From Echinococcus granulosus (taxonomy: Eukaryota > Platyhelminthes > Cestoda > Cyclophyllidea > Taeniidae): a DNA stretch of 64,000 nt. Both the position numbers and the translations under genes were made by a program. Below the pieces are notes generated by a model. It saw nothing but the letters and a program-made list of their open reading frames with translations. It was not told where the DNA came from and made no database searches. This document shows positions 48,939-61,529 of this stretch, one piece after another; the stretch's first letter is position 1; the number at the start of each line of letters is the position of its first letter. The stretch lies in the NCBI RefSeq assembly GCF_000524195.1, contig NW_020170461.1, positions 195,343-259,342 of the forward strand. Direction: 5' to 3'.

Positions 48939-51900
48939 AGATGGAGTTAGGTATTTACTCACTATTTTGCTAAACCCTGCTTTATGGTAATGTGCTTCTG
49001 ACAAGCACCGATGCAATTTGCATTGGATTAGCAAATGCTGGTAGTGGTTGTCAATTGGTGAGGTGAGTTATACAAAGACACATCAAAATTGCGCCCGCCG
49101 AAGTCGGAAAAATGACGAACTCTAAATTAACATGCAGCAAAAAGGAGGCCCTTCACCCCACGTATTGGACCGGAAGACGAATTTGGAGAACATTTGCATA
49201 AGTCACCACCGCTGCAAAAAACTAACATACATACTTCTCTAGAAGTTGTAAAATGTCGGAACACAAAATACGTTGGTTGTGTTTACTCCCAAGCAACGAT
49301 TCAATCGGTTACCAGACATTTTTGGAAGGAAGACGAGAGGGTTAAAAAAAGAAGGGTGGAGGAAGGGCATTGAATATTGGGCAATTGCTTTAACTGTTTA
49401 GAGGGATGCACTTAGCCGATTGGTCAGACAACAAGATGCATTCCTTCCTTAAAAAGTAGAGGAGATGCCTTGTAGTAACTGTGTATCTAACGCTAAAGAA
49501 GGTGATTTTATTTCTAGAAAATTGAAAATAGACTTATTGGTAGTCTCGACTTTTACGAGGAATAACTGCACTTTTCCAATGACTTGATACTACTTATTTC
49601 CTCTAAGTGAGTAGAGGTGGCATGGGAGTCCATTAATGGAAGAGAAGTTACGAGCATCACAAGAAATTTTATATCTTATTTATTATTTCCAAAAAGAGAT
49701 TATTGATAGGGGTTACCAAAAACAACGGAGGCTAGGGTATGTCAAAGGGAGTTGACTACCATATCACAAAACTGATACCTTCAAGAATTGTCAACGTTTT
49801 GAGCTGTTTTGTCTTGGAGAAAGAGCTTAAAAGACCATCAATTCAGGCTTTTCTTTAGTGACCTAGTAGTTTTGCTCACTCACCGTCATTTGTACTTTCA
49901 TTTTGGTGGAGTGGTTTGGCAGGTCCTGTCCAGCAGCCTGCCATGTCTTCTTTATAGGTAGGGCTTTTTGACCTTCGGACATGACTCAAGACTTCGTGAA
50001 GATGGCAGTAGCAAGCATCCTGTGGTATCGACATGGGAGACCATCTGCTGAGAATCATTGGATCTATGGAGTCTAGCATCAGTAGAGGGTGGTCAAAGTC
50101 ACGTTTGAATAAAACATGTGGTAGAGTGAATAGGTGGCATTCGGTAAACGCCTCTAGTAGTGGATTAGAATCCACGTGCGTGAGTGACAGTACAGTGGCA
50201 AAGAGAGCTCAAGAGATCTACTGTCGCATGCAGTACACTAAAGATGGTGCATCGTCTGGACGAGAGTAGCGTGAACCCGGAGAACCCTATCTCCTTCCCC
50301 ACAAAGCGATTAAGAGCATGACTAAGACCTTGAAGAGGTTTGATGGGAGCAAGGAGACGCGATCATTGCCGCTGCTATCAGCTGTCCTCCTATCTTCTAG
50401 GAAGAATTTAATATCCATCATTTCTGCCTCATGATAGTTTTAAAGTGCTCCACCGTAAAGGTCGGAGAAGACGCTTTAAGGAGTGGGACATGCCCTGATC
50501 CCATGACTACTAGAGTTCTGCGTTTTGTATGTTTGTTTTGACGATATGGCCTTCTGGTCATACCCATAGCCTCCCAGGTCCTCCGCACTTTAATAATTAA
50601 TCTTCTCCCCTACTAGCGTGGCTTATTGTGACCTCGGGGAAAAGCTGCCGGAGAATGACAATTCATTAGGTGGAATGTCCTTTAGTATGTATCCTCACAT
50701 ATTTAATTACAAGGGAAAAAAGTCACCCGTATGAGCGAGAAAACCTACTAAATAATTCTGAAATTTTTCTCTATGTTTTTACCTTCAGTTGAAGTGACCA
50801 TAGTGGAAGACTGATCTTGTAATAGCATTATTTTAGTTTTTTCGGAGACCCTGACGGCCACTGCGGTGAGGTAGTGCTAAAGAAGGTGTTTCAAGTTACA
50901 CAGTGGTTCCAGAAAAAAAAGGAATTTTTGACACCTCCACTGATTCTTATAAAACACAAAATCAACTTTAAATATTTCATCCACTCCACTTCTTGTCAAT
51001 CAACTTTGACGTTGACATCACCGAAGTTATCACCATCCTCCTCCTCTCTGGTATATTTTAGCTCACCTCCTTCCTCATTTAGCTTGACGTGATTATCTTT
51101 ATATTTTTGGCCAAAGCAGTTTTAAAATACTCCGAAAAGGTGAAATAACTTCCTGATTACAAAATTACTTGATCAGCTCCCGCCAGGAAGGCGACAGACC
51201 TATTCCTTCAGGAAAGTGTACTTGTGCTACGAAACCAGTGGTGTTGAGCAGTAGAATTTGCATCAAGGCATCCTCGGGAATTGGGAGAGGTGGAAGAAGA
51301 CCTTTTAACCTTCAGGATCTTTTGAAGTGGGCAAAAGAATTGCTAGAGTTCTGTACGCCTCGCTGCAATGACTTGTTGTAACTTACAGGGGTCTCAGAAA
51401 TTCAAAAGCTTAAGTGATGCAACAGTTCGTAGTCTACACCTATATCAAGTAGGAAAGGGAAGACGTGGGAAAAACCGACACTACCCACACTACAGACAAG
51501 CGGACAGACAAATGATACACTTCAATGACCATCAACGTGGTATTCACTTCCTCTCTCATAAGGGGTCGTTTGTTGACACACTGGCTGGCGATGCGAAGGA
51601 GGCCTTGGTAGTGGAATGTTTGTTAATCAGACAAAAGAGGTGCAATACTTATGTCGTTTTAATGCACCTTTCAGGGAGGAGGCAATCAGGAAATAAGAAT
51701 TTCGTGACCGGATCGCCCTCTCCCGTACCTAGTAACTGCGGTTCTTCCCCTTCTTAAACGGTGTACTTTCCTTCTCCATCTTTTCCTCTTTAATAAATAT
51801 GTCCAAAGTGAATCAACCGAGCTCGTCTAAGAACGCCGGGAATAGGGAAGTGGAGACCGATGAGTCTCGTCCTACAGAAGGATATACCATTCTAGAGCAG

Positions 51901-53285
51901 TCACCATCTCGTCTTTAGAAGGCTTTACATGCTTCACGGGTGTTGTGGGCTACGGAAGCAAATGTTTTATACTAATCGTCTACTTTCTGCAGGGGATGAA
52001 GCGGTGACTGAGAGTTGCCTGCCTTGTTACAAATTAATGAGCAAATAAAAGACCCATGATGTAAAGAAAGACTACCATCCAAAAATTTGCAAGATTTTGT
52101 CTAGTTTTTAGTTCCCCTCGCTTAATTCCTCTAATGGTACCTCTCTGAGTGATTGTTCACTTTTCTTGGCGCCGGAGGACTCCGCGATCCAGTGACGGAG
52201 GAAGAGACAGTTAAAATATGACAGCAAGATGGAAAATAGAGGTGGCTAGAGGGGTGCTGATTGGTTCTATGGCAAAACCTCCTTTTCATACTACCTTTGC
52301 GGAATTAGATTCAGGAGGAAGTGAAGAGCCAAACATGTCATGTGGCCATTTTGGCGTCCTTCAAAATGTCACCTTCCGCTCTGTAGAGGATGGCTTTTTC
52401 CTGCCTTTACCAATTACAGAGTTGAGTTTTAAGAAAAAAAAATAAATGCATCAAGGACGCCGAAATCGGTTGCTAGGTTAGACTTGGAACATCTCTGTTG
52501 CGTCGTGGTCACGCAACATCACCAAGACCAAAACAAGAAAGAAGATAAGGAGGTGGTAACAATTGCAGAAGTGTTCGTTCAGCCGTCCCTGATGTGGAGC
52601 ACAAGAGCAACAAAGGGGGACCGAATTTCGGTGTAGGAGACAAAAATGATGCCTGCAGTACACGCACAGATGTGTTTCAAGCAACTCTGGAGAGGTGTAC
52701 GCAAAGCAGATGGTTCGTAGCAATCACACCATTCATCATCACATACTCTCTGCCTTTTTGACGAAGAATTTGGTCACATAAATGAAGCAAATAGTCTTTT
52801 AAACCAAAAAAACCGACCTAAACTGGCAAATGTATCATAAATACGCCTAAAATTATCAGTATCAGTAGAATTGGGTCATATACTACTAAATTAAATAAGC
52901 AACCTTGGGCTTAACTTTATTTCACATATTCGTTAAAAAAACTGGAAATTCGAGGAGGTGGAGGTCTAGTTTCAGCACGACCTGAACCTTGTCAATTTCA
53001 ATATCAAGTATTCATTTGCCTTTCTTTTATTCATGACACCAGGTAACCTCCATTTGGTGTGGCTTCAAGGGTGGAAAGGTTTAGCTCTCCCAGAGCCTAC
53101 GGTTTTGAGTGCCGCCAAGGATGTCGGAAGTCGAGACAGCCAGTAAGGAGGAAGGATCACTAGAATAGATACTAGATCCTCCTAGGTCGGTTTATTCCAC
53201 TAGCTGTGGAAAGCTTCTTGTTGCGTGGTCTTTCCCTAACGAGACACGGGATAACTGTGGGACCCATATTTGTAAATCGTGTTAT

Positions 53286-53385
53286 NNNNNNNNNNNNNNN
53301 NNNNNNNNNNNNNNNNNNNNNNNNNNNNNNNNNNNNNNNNNNNNNNNNNNNNNNNNNNNNNNNNNNNNNNNNNNNNNNNNNNNNN
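53286..53385. other. Assembly gap, 100 N
   Basis: A second gap of exactly 100 unknown bases. Spacing between features on either side is not reliable. Confidence 0.99.
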
Positions 53386-53639
53386 CTCCAAAAGTCCAGA
53401 AAAAGCCAACCATTCCCCCATGTTATCATGTTATCACGGTAATGTAACTGTTAAATGTCAAGGGAAGGCGATAGCCACAACTTAGAGAGGTAAGAAGGGG
53501 AGTTCTGTGGCGCATCGAGTGTTGTAATGGTTTTTTAAAACTGTACTTCCTTCACACGAACTCCACTTTCATGAACGGTTTGGTTCTTAGATGTTAAAAA
53601 TAATTTCTAGCCTTTGCTATCTCCAACTATTTAACATCA

Positions 53640-54005
53640 CTCAGCCTTCCCACACTTCTATTCTATCTGACAGGATACCGTGCGATCGTGTAATGCCAAG
53701 GGAAAAGGAAAGGAATAGGGAGAACAGGAAGGACAGGAGTGAGAATGAGGTAAACAGTATCCTTCTTCCATCCTCACTTGTGACATGAGGTATTTTCGTG
53801 AGTATGATCTTGCAGTGGTAAAGAGGTATGAGATATTTGTTAACCCGTAGGAGGACCACTTCCACTGTATGGATTCACAAGTCGTGGCTATTTCTCCTGA
53901 AGTTTTCGTTCACACCTACGAATTTTTTGTGCCGAATTGTATCACATCGAGTAGCCTGATCTCAGCCATAATCGAGCGTTAGACCCTTAGAAGAGAATCA
54001 TAATG
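53640..54005. repeat. Dispersed repeat family R2, copy 1
   Basis: It shares ordered blocks with 55985-56285: TGTAATG-CAAG, AGGTAAACAG, AATGAGGT, ATTCTTCCATC-CA type text, GATCTTGCAGTGG-AAAG, GCACTTCC/CCACTTCC, TGTATCACATC/TGCATCACATC and CTGATCTCAGCCA/CAGATCTGAGCCA. It has no intact coding frame; the class is unknown. Confidence 0.55.
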
Positions 54006-54693
54006 AAGGTTTGCTTCGCACGCAAAAAAAGCGCTGTCTCTAAGATTAGATCAGCGGATGCCTTATAATGCTAGGTGGGAAGATGAGTCGATCAGTACGG
54101 ACTAGCCGATACCTAAAGCTTGATAACAAAAGTCACATTAGCGACAAAGTAGTGGAAAGCACACAACAATATGAACTTCTTGACAGACTCACTTTTCAAG
54201 TCCCCACAGACTGCAAAGGGGCATTGCGGTAGGGTCCGCCTACAACCGAACCAACTATCTCTGTCGGGAGAGGCAAAATAACCACGTCTGCCTCCCCTAA
54301 ATGTGCCATCACACCATAAAAATCACCTTCGGTCAAAAACTACACCTGCGTAGAGGTGGAATGTTGTACAGCACAAAGATGGAATGAACTAGTTGCGGAC
54401 AGGATGGGAAAGGTGTTTTCCTTACTGCGCAGTTTCCAGCCCCCAGGTACCAGACCTTCCCCACTTAATCGCTGTTTTTTTTTCGTCGGATGAACTACAG
54501 AACCCGCACTATCTGCATGCCAATTTTGCATAATTAAAAATTATCGTAGTTGTTTAAGTACAAGAAAAAGAAGGGGTTTCAGGTTAAGGGGGCGATTAAG
54601 AAGGGGAAGGGGTAAATTCTTCCAAATTTGAATAAAATATTTGATTAATTTTGGCAGTTTTCTGCCAAAAACGTCTTATTTTGTTCCTCACAG

Positions 54694-54947
54694 GCCGAGT
54701 TTCGGGGTGGAGTTGACCTTCTGCTTATTCGCCTCACGCTCACCGTTGTCATGACAGCAGGTGGGTGGACGTCTGAAGCACTCATAATCAGCCATCTCCA
54801 TTCATAAATGACATATCAAAAGAGGTAGAATTCTGCTCCTGATATGCCTTTTACCGACAGGAAGTGTTCCTTCCTCCTGGATGCCCTCACGCATTCACCC
54901 TCAACTTAGAGGCACGTTTACGACAACCAGCCTGTTCGAGAGACGAG
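54694..54947 (+). CDS. Two weak exon candidates, product unknown
   Basis: 54694-54760 follows a good acceptor (TTCCTCACAG) and ends before GTGGGT. It is open in one frame only (AEFRGGVDLLLIRLTLTVVM). A second segment, about 54865-54947, ends at GAG before GTGAGA. If its acceptor is GACAGGAAG it joins in frame (VFLPPGCPHAFTLNLEAR). The intron would be about 100 nt. I recognise no family and cannot link it to the exon at 57236. Confidence 0.25.
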
Positions 54948-55293
54948 GTGAGACCGCAAGTAGGTTAGAGGGATTTTATAATCTGTTAAGCGTTTCTTCC
55001 GTGTTTTTCTTGTAAGATTGTCAGTCTTGAATTTAGGGGGTTCTGGGCGCAAGCATATGGCGAATTTTTGTGGTTTAGTTGATTCATCCTATCGCCAAAA
55101 TTCGCCCCAATTTCTTATCAATTTACTATCTACCGTCCCATGACTCACCGACGATGTGGATTATTACTTTACTCCGTAGTTTGCAGCCATCTTATCAACA
55201 CAAAGTTTCTACTACATACTTGCCTTCAATATTTCGAGGGTAAAATGCATAATACCTACGCCCTGCTGCATAATTAACACATTCTAGCAGCGC

Positions 55294-55307
55294 CACATAT
55301 GTGTGAC
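55294..55307. promoter_or_regulatory. Near-palindromic motif CACATATGTGTGAC, copy 2
   Basis: An exact match to 14 nt of the motif at 48923 and 61514; here the two leading bases are GC instead of GT. Confidence 0.4.
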
Positions 55308-55984
55308 ATGTTTTCCCTAACTTCCTTTTCTTTCCATAATTACGAGTGGGGGATGATTGGCTTTAAAATGGCATGGTAAATGTAAAGATTTTTCAATCCG
55401 GTGGAAGAAAAATTAGTTTTCTCCAGAGTTGAGCTGCCTAATGTGGATATTTGTGGGGACTCTAAGGGTAGATTTTCCTCTAAGCTTCCTATTGGTACCA
55501 GGTGTTAAACCGTAGCTATTGATACCTTTTAAAGTTCTTCACCTTGTGCATTGAATCAGTGGGTCAAATAAAACGGGTTTTTGGCCACCCTATTTGGTGT
55601 CTTGAGGGGCAAGTCGAGATATTGGCATGGGACTTTAAACTCCTTGCATTCAAGCCCCAATTCCTTAATGGTCACGGTTTAGCACCTCAGATCGGGGCAG
55701 TGACTAACAAGTTCAAGTTTCCCTTATCTTCTTGTTTTTCCTTCGCAAATTTATCTCATTTCCTCTGTGTCACCTGTGGCCAATTCCCCTTGATCATTTA
55801 ATTGAAGATATTTTCTATGGCATTAGGTGATTCCCGCAGCTACCAAATTGGTGCAATATTTGTACCTGAGGGCACTCGAAAGAATTGCAGGATCAGAAAC
55901 AGCACTAGATGTCAAGAGTAAGCACCTAACCCTTGCTTCCTCTCTCTATCTGATTTCGTCTATTTAAGCTCACTCAGAACGCCC

Positions 55985-56285
55985 ATCCGCTTGCTCCACT
56001 TGGCAGATCGTTTGACTGTGTAATGTCAAGCAAAGGAGGAATATAAGGTAAACAGGAAGGGAGATAAAATTTGGCGTGAAAATGAGGTGGTTATTATCAT
56101 TCTTCCATCTGCAAGTGTAATCTGTGGTGTTTTCGAGAATAAGATCTTGCAGTGGGAAAGTGGAGTGAGGCGCTCGGTAGACCGCAGGTGGAGCACTTCC
56201 TCCACCCAGATGGTATCGAGTTGCATCACATCAAGCGGACAGATCTGAGCCACGGTGTGTAGTCGCAACATTAAGGGCATTTCTC
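55985..56285. repeat. Dispersed repeat family R2, copy 2
   Basis: The same block order and orientation as the copy at 53640-54005, with comparable divergence. Confidence 0.55.
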
Positions 56286-57122
56286 ATCACCAGTCCATAG
56301 GACAACTTTCTAGAACTTGTGTGGAAGGGGTGAACAACTGCAAATGGGTAATCGCTTAAACCCATTGTTCATCTACTGGTGCCTGTGAAGGAAGGGAGGA
56401 AGAGTGTGGTGTTTGGGTGAATGCGTTGGTTCTTATTTACTTTCATCAGCATCCACGACCTTCTCAGTCGTTACATCATCCACATCTTTGTGCGTGTTGG
56501 GTGACAATCGGATGTAATTCGCAGCTCTCCGCAGGTACAAGTTGTTACAACCAGATGGGTCTAAAATCCTACAAAGGAATTTTTCTCTACTCAAAAAATT
56601 CCTACCCATTTATTTATCTACACTTTGTTTGCACACTGGCATTAGTAAAGTATTTCATTATGAAATTCGAAAGCAGAATAAAATATGATGATTAAGACCG
56701 CAAGGACTTGGAAATCTCCTTTGAGCCTCGTCACCGGCTTTCCTTTTCCTCCCCATTTGCATTCTAGTTGCCGCTGTCGGTGCTATTAAAGGGATGATCA
56801 CGCACTAATTTTATCCCAGGACAAAAGAACATTCGCCTTCCTTTTTTTCATTGACATTTTCCCTTTTTAAATGCCTTAGTCGCTACCACTTATCACCCCT
56901 TCCTGTTGTCCCTAAAAAAATTAAAAAGGTTGCATTTTCTCATTTGAAGATGAGGCGGAATGGTCTAACGTCTCCCTCTATATTTATTTTTAGAGGTAAT
57001 TTGTAAATTAGTAAATAATTTGCCAACAAAATATCACTCTAATTTCTATCCTCACCCCTCCCGCCGCCCCCTTGCCCCTCTACCTTTCACAGGATTGGTC
57101 CACTCAGTGGTATGTTAGCACC

Positions 57123-57140
57123 CACGCACGCACGCACGCA
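57123..57140. repeat. (CACG)n tract
   Basis: Four and a half tandem CACG/CGCA units about 100 nt before the ATG at 57236. Confidence 0.8.
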
Positions 57141-57235
57141 ATAATTTGCAAGCCCCGGGTTCATGCACGTCATGTCAGCAAAGCGCAAAAATTGGCCGTG
57201 GACAAAGGCTGAGCACAGAGAAAACGACATCATCA

Positions 57236-57428
57236 ATGCACTTCATTGAGTGTATTTGCCTCCTCTTCAGTCTGTTCCCACTCGCCTGGAGTAAGGCCAC
57301 TGAGAATGAGGGAATTGTGGAATTGCTTCAGGAGCTGCGCAAAGAACCTCCACCCGAACCGGTTTGGATGTTACATGAGGCGGGCAGCATCTTGGATGAT
57401 ACCTGGAATCCTACCGTGCAAGAAAGTG
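57236..57428 (+). CDS. First coding exon of a putative secreted or membrane protein
   Basis: An ATG at 57236 opens a classic signal peptide (MHFIECICLLFSLFPLAW, cleavage plausible near SKA). A charged segment follows (ENEGIVELLQELRK), then EPPPEPVWMLHEAG and DDTWNPTVQES. The exon ends at a strong donor (GTAAGT at 57429) in phase 1. I do not recognise the family. The next exon is not certain. One that would accept phase 1 is 63294-63552, which would imply a 5.9 kb intron. Further exons would lie beyond the window. Confidence 0.5.
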
Positions 57429-59311
57429 GTAAGTGAGAAACCTCTTTACCTTTTCCTAGCTAATTGGCTTACTTAATGATGAGTAGCGGTTGTCATGGCA
57501 TCAAACCACAATATATATATGATGAGGCTAGAGGCATTCTTTTCCCATCAAATGACCACTTTAACCCTCATATCTAAGTTGCACCTTAAGACAAGGAGAG
57601 CTGTCATTCAGCTAATCCAAAAGGGATAAAATTGGTATCGTTTTTGCCTCCTCTTTGTCAAACCCATTCCCCATTCTGTTCGTAATCCCCAAAATGAGTA
57701 ATTATTTAGTGTCGGAGATATGCCATCGTGGGGAGAATTTTATGACCTACTTTGAGGTGTCACCTGCTAATTTTCACACAACAGGCGGTTTATTTCCCTC
57801 CCCGCCCTTCATTCCCCCCCCCTCCCCCACGAAATTCAGGTGCTCACTTCTTTTTTTTATCTAAACAAAAAGCTAAATTATTCTCTCCTGAGGTAGAATA
57901 ATCTTAGTGTCGCCATTATGGTACTATCCTAAACATTTTTTTGCCATATATTAAGAGGGGGAGAGTGAGAGGTAGAGTTGGGTGCTTTGTTAACCCTCCC
58001 TACAGACTCGATAACCCCCAAGGAGGGGGGAGTTGCCTCCAGAAGTCTCTAATTTACCACCTTTCTGTAAACACCTATTTATTCTAAAAGGCGCTCTTTG
58101 TCTTATATGTTGGTTAAAAATGGGCCATCGCAACTACCGCAAAAGGTGACCTCAATCGGGAGGAAAGGAAGTTCTTTTCTCTCTGTTTTTCTCCCTCCGA
58201 ACGCCCAGCTGTTGCCTTAATTTTTATGGATTTACATTCTTTTGTTTGAAGTGGTGGTTTTTTGTCTTACCTCTGCCATTTTGCGGTTAAAATGAATTTT
58301 AAGCGAGGATAACTAAGCGGTTGTTTTCGAGTGGTTTGCTGGGTGTTTGTTCCTGCCTCACCGAACCACCGACACATAGATAGGCAGAGAAACATGAAGA
58401 TAGGTCGGTTGAATGACCTAAAAGGGTGATAAGTTCTTCTAAAAGAGGCCACTTTGTCATCAGCTTACTTCAACAGTGAATTCAGTGGTCATTCAGTGTC
58501 CATTTTAGCAGGCTCCACTTTCCGCAGCGCCCCCTTGCCCGTGAAGCAAAGTTGTGACTCGACAAGAAAAGACTTTGTCCTCCAACAACAAATGATGAAA
58601 TTGATTTCCTGACTACCTGGTGACACAAACCACGCATAAATTTTGTAGTCATTTCCACTTCAGAGTGGTGCTTCTTCTCCCGCGCAGCTCTTTAGGGGCA
58701 AACGGAAGGCGGCACCTGCTAGCCCCCGTCCCAGCCCACTCCTTAGGATCCCCCGCTCTTGTGGTCCACAGATAGGAGTTATAAAATTCTCCAAAATCAA
58801 GTATTTATGTACCATAAAAAGTACTAATCATTCCTTCTTTACTTTTTTTATTTTTTTGGTAATAAGACAGAGTTTTATCTCTTTGAAGGGGCTCATTCAA
58901 AGCTGATATCCCCTTTATGGTTCCATTTCAACGGAAGTGGAGGCTGACGATCCATGCAACCGCCAATACATGGAATACACCTTTAAAATTGAACTAAAGT
59001 ATTCATTTGACGTCAGTCATGTTTATTACTTTGGCAAGAGAACCATAGAAACGGGTGTTTGCTATAGAAACGCCCTTACTTTAACCTTAACGATTTCATC
59101 AGATTGCATTACAAAACTCGCCCAAATGCCACAAGTTCAGCCTCGTGATTAGCGTCGCCCGCCAGTAGGTGATGACAAGTGCGCCCGCATTTATCACACC
59201 GTCGTGCTCCCATGACCAGCCACCGTGAAATTAGGGCAGCCCCGCTGTCTATGTCACGATTTATTGAGTCAGATAGGCTGTGAGAGAGGAGTAACCTTAG
59301 CCTAGGGGGAC

Positions 59312-59333
59312 GAGGGTGGTGGTGGTGGTGGTT
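59312..59333. repeat. (GGT)n microsatellite
   Basis: An interrupted GGT trinucleotide tract. Confidence 0.8.
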
Positions 59334-60760
59334 TTGGGGGCTGACCACTTCCCGCGGCTGCCTGATGAGTGGGTTTGATAAGACCCCGGCTTTCATGTAA
59401 CTGCCTCAAGGGGAGGGCGAATGGAAGATGCTAATCTAAACGAGTCCATTAGAGAAGGTTGCACTAGATGGTGGCAGGTGATAGGCTAGACTTGTAAATC
59501 CTGCCAGGCGGATTCTTGAATGATACTCCCACATATAATTTACCATGGAAGGGATAAATTTATCCTAGACAAAAAGGATGCACATAAGTGGTAATGGGTG
59601 AAGTTTCTTGTCTGTAAGAGTGTAAAAATCGAACCATTGAATACTTGGTTCCATCTACCGATGACTTCAAGCACAGTGAGGTGGGGTGATGTAATGCTTG
59701 GCTTCAGTAATGTAAATCCCTCGACACTGTCTCAAGGTGGTGTCTTCTCCACCCTCAAGTCTTGATAGCAGCCATTCCTATGGATACGCACTCAGCATGT
59801 GGGAAGCCTGATCTGGAATGTTTGATTGACAGCACAACTTATCCTGAAATCTATCTGACGGATCAAATATTGGTAGTTCAGAGGAGTAATCACAGACTGA
59901 GTCTCCCTCCTTAGGGAAAGCAGGCTTCCTGCTCCAGCATTTCAGAACAGATAAGTGTAGTGAGGTGGGCTACTCTGGAATGATTTAATCATACCGATTG
60001 TAACTAGTGGCCATGTGTAAACAGAACAAAGTTACTTGTCATTTCCTGTTGCTTACTTGTTGTATTTAAGTAGACTCCAAAGTCCCTGTTTGAACTGAAC
60101 TTCCGCCTTTTTAATAGATGGAGGGTAAAACTTAACCCTAAAAACTTAACTAATAATTAATAACTTTAGTCTAAAGTGGAAAAAAGCAGGTTCATCGTTT
60201 TAGTTCATTTGTCTATCCCGTCCTGTCTTCACAGATCGGGTGCATCTTATAAAACCTATCACTTATCTCAATTTTTGTTACTTAGAGCAATTTATCTCTT
60301 TTATGGAAAAAAGAAAAAAAAAAGTGGGCTTAAGTGTTTGATATTCTTCTCTTTTGCTGGAGTTAACAACTCTTTAGTATTCAAGCCGAGAAACTGCTTC
60401 CTCCGATGTTTTGTCCCCCCTAAACAATGAAACTAACCACAAGGAAGTGGATGAGTAAGGTGAAGAGGATTTCTAGTCACAAATGTTCACTTTTTTTCCC
60501 CTTCTTTTGTTATTTTTTTCTGACTCACTTTTAACACGAAATGACAGCTAACGGACAAAAAATGGAGTTAGAATGGATGCCTTAAAGAATAAAATTGTGC
60601 ACTAGGTGTGCAAAACTCTAAACATGAAAAAGGGTGTGAAAAAACAATGTTGAAATGCCATGTTGGAAATAAAAAATAACAACGGCTAATTCGTCAGGTC
60701 GGATGTCAATTTTATCCGCTAACTATTAGCCAACGTGTGACCCGATGACTTTCCTGCCTG

Positions 60761-60850
60761 GGTGGATGGATGAATGAATGGATAGAGACGGCATGTATCG
60801 ATGAATGGATGGATGGAGGATGAATACGGGATTAATATGTAATGGATGGA
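60761..60850. repeat. (GGAT)n / (GAAT)n tetranucleotide tract
   Basis: The reverse-complement type of the tract at 37274-37425, again with frequent interruptions. Confidence 0.75.
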
Positions 60851-61513
60851 TAAGTAGACAGGTAGCATGTGATTGAACCAGATAGTGTTCCCTGGCGCCT
60901 TGGCGTAGAAAGACAAAGTTGATGCACCCAATCGCATCTTTTTTCCTCCACTTTCTGAGCAGTATAACCGGGATGTAGGTCACCTTTTGTGAAACAAAGG
61001 AGCACAAACACCTGCTCTGTACTGGCCACTGCCTGGTCTCACACATTGCCATAGGTCTTGAGATTTCACACTCTTTAGGGCCTTCCCCAACCGCCCTTTC
61101 TTACACGAGCGACCAGGGTGATTGACGAAAGCAGTTCACACCGCCCTGTGGACAGGAGGACTCAGCAAAAGAATGAATGTCGGCGCCGCCACGTGTGTGG
61201 CCACTTTTATCACCTGTCCAGTCCTCAAAATGTATCAGACAGAAAAAGTGAGGCAATGGTGGGAATTTAGACAAAGAGAAGGTTTATATTGGGATGAAGG
61301 GAATGGTCTGAAATCCGTCACTTCAGGAGTGCCGCACCGCTCCAAGGTACATAAAAGAGAAATTTGTGGAATTTGAGTTACTCCAGGAGAGGTTATAAGG
61401 TATTCTGTCTAACTTACCTCCTCGTTATTCATTTATAAGCCTGCCTAACTTCTTTATAGTGTTTATCCGTTCTACAGAGAAGAGAGGACAAATTTTAGCT
61501 ATTTGATAGCTGA

Positions 61514-61529
61514 GTCACATATGTGTGAC
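61514..61529. promoter_or_regulatory. Near-palindromic motif GTCACATATGTGTGAC, copy 3
   Basis: Identical over 16 nt to the copy at 48923. Confidence 0.4.

Larger units (their letters stand above)
47353..53285. other. Intergenic region right of STPG2
   Basis: Mostly AT-rich non-coding DNA. It contains an inverted repeat at 47911-47931, an ATTAAA at 47756 that could end STPG2 transcripts, and the first copy of the GTCACATATGTGTGAC motif at 48923. Open frames at 49876-50269, 51169-51757 and 52218-52445 show no family signature. Confidence 0.5.
54948..57235. other. Intergenic region before the secreted-protein exon
   Basis: It contains motif copy 2 at 55294, repeat R2 copy 2, and a CACG tract at 57123-57140 next to a C-rich stretch (57051-57100). 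The promoter of the gene starting at 57236 probably lies in the last few hundred bases. Confidence 0.45.

Noticed and set aside
59362..59369. CTGATGAG, the first half of a hammerhead ribozyme core
   Set aside because: No CGAAA partner at the needed distance and no flanking stems.
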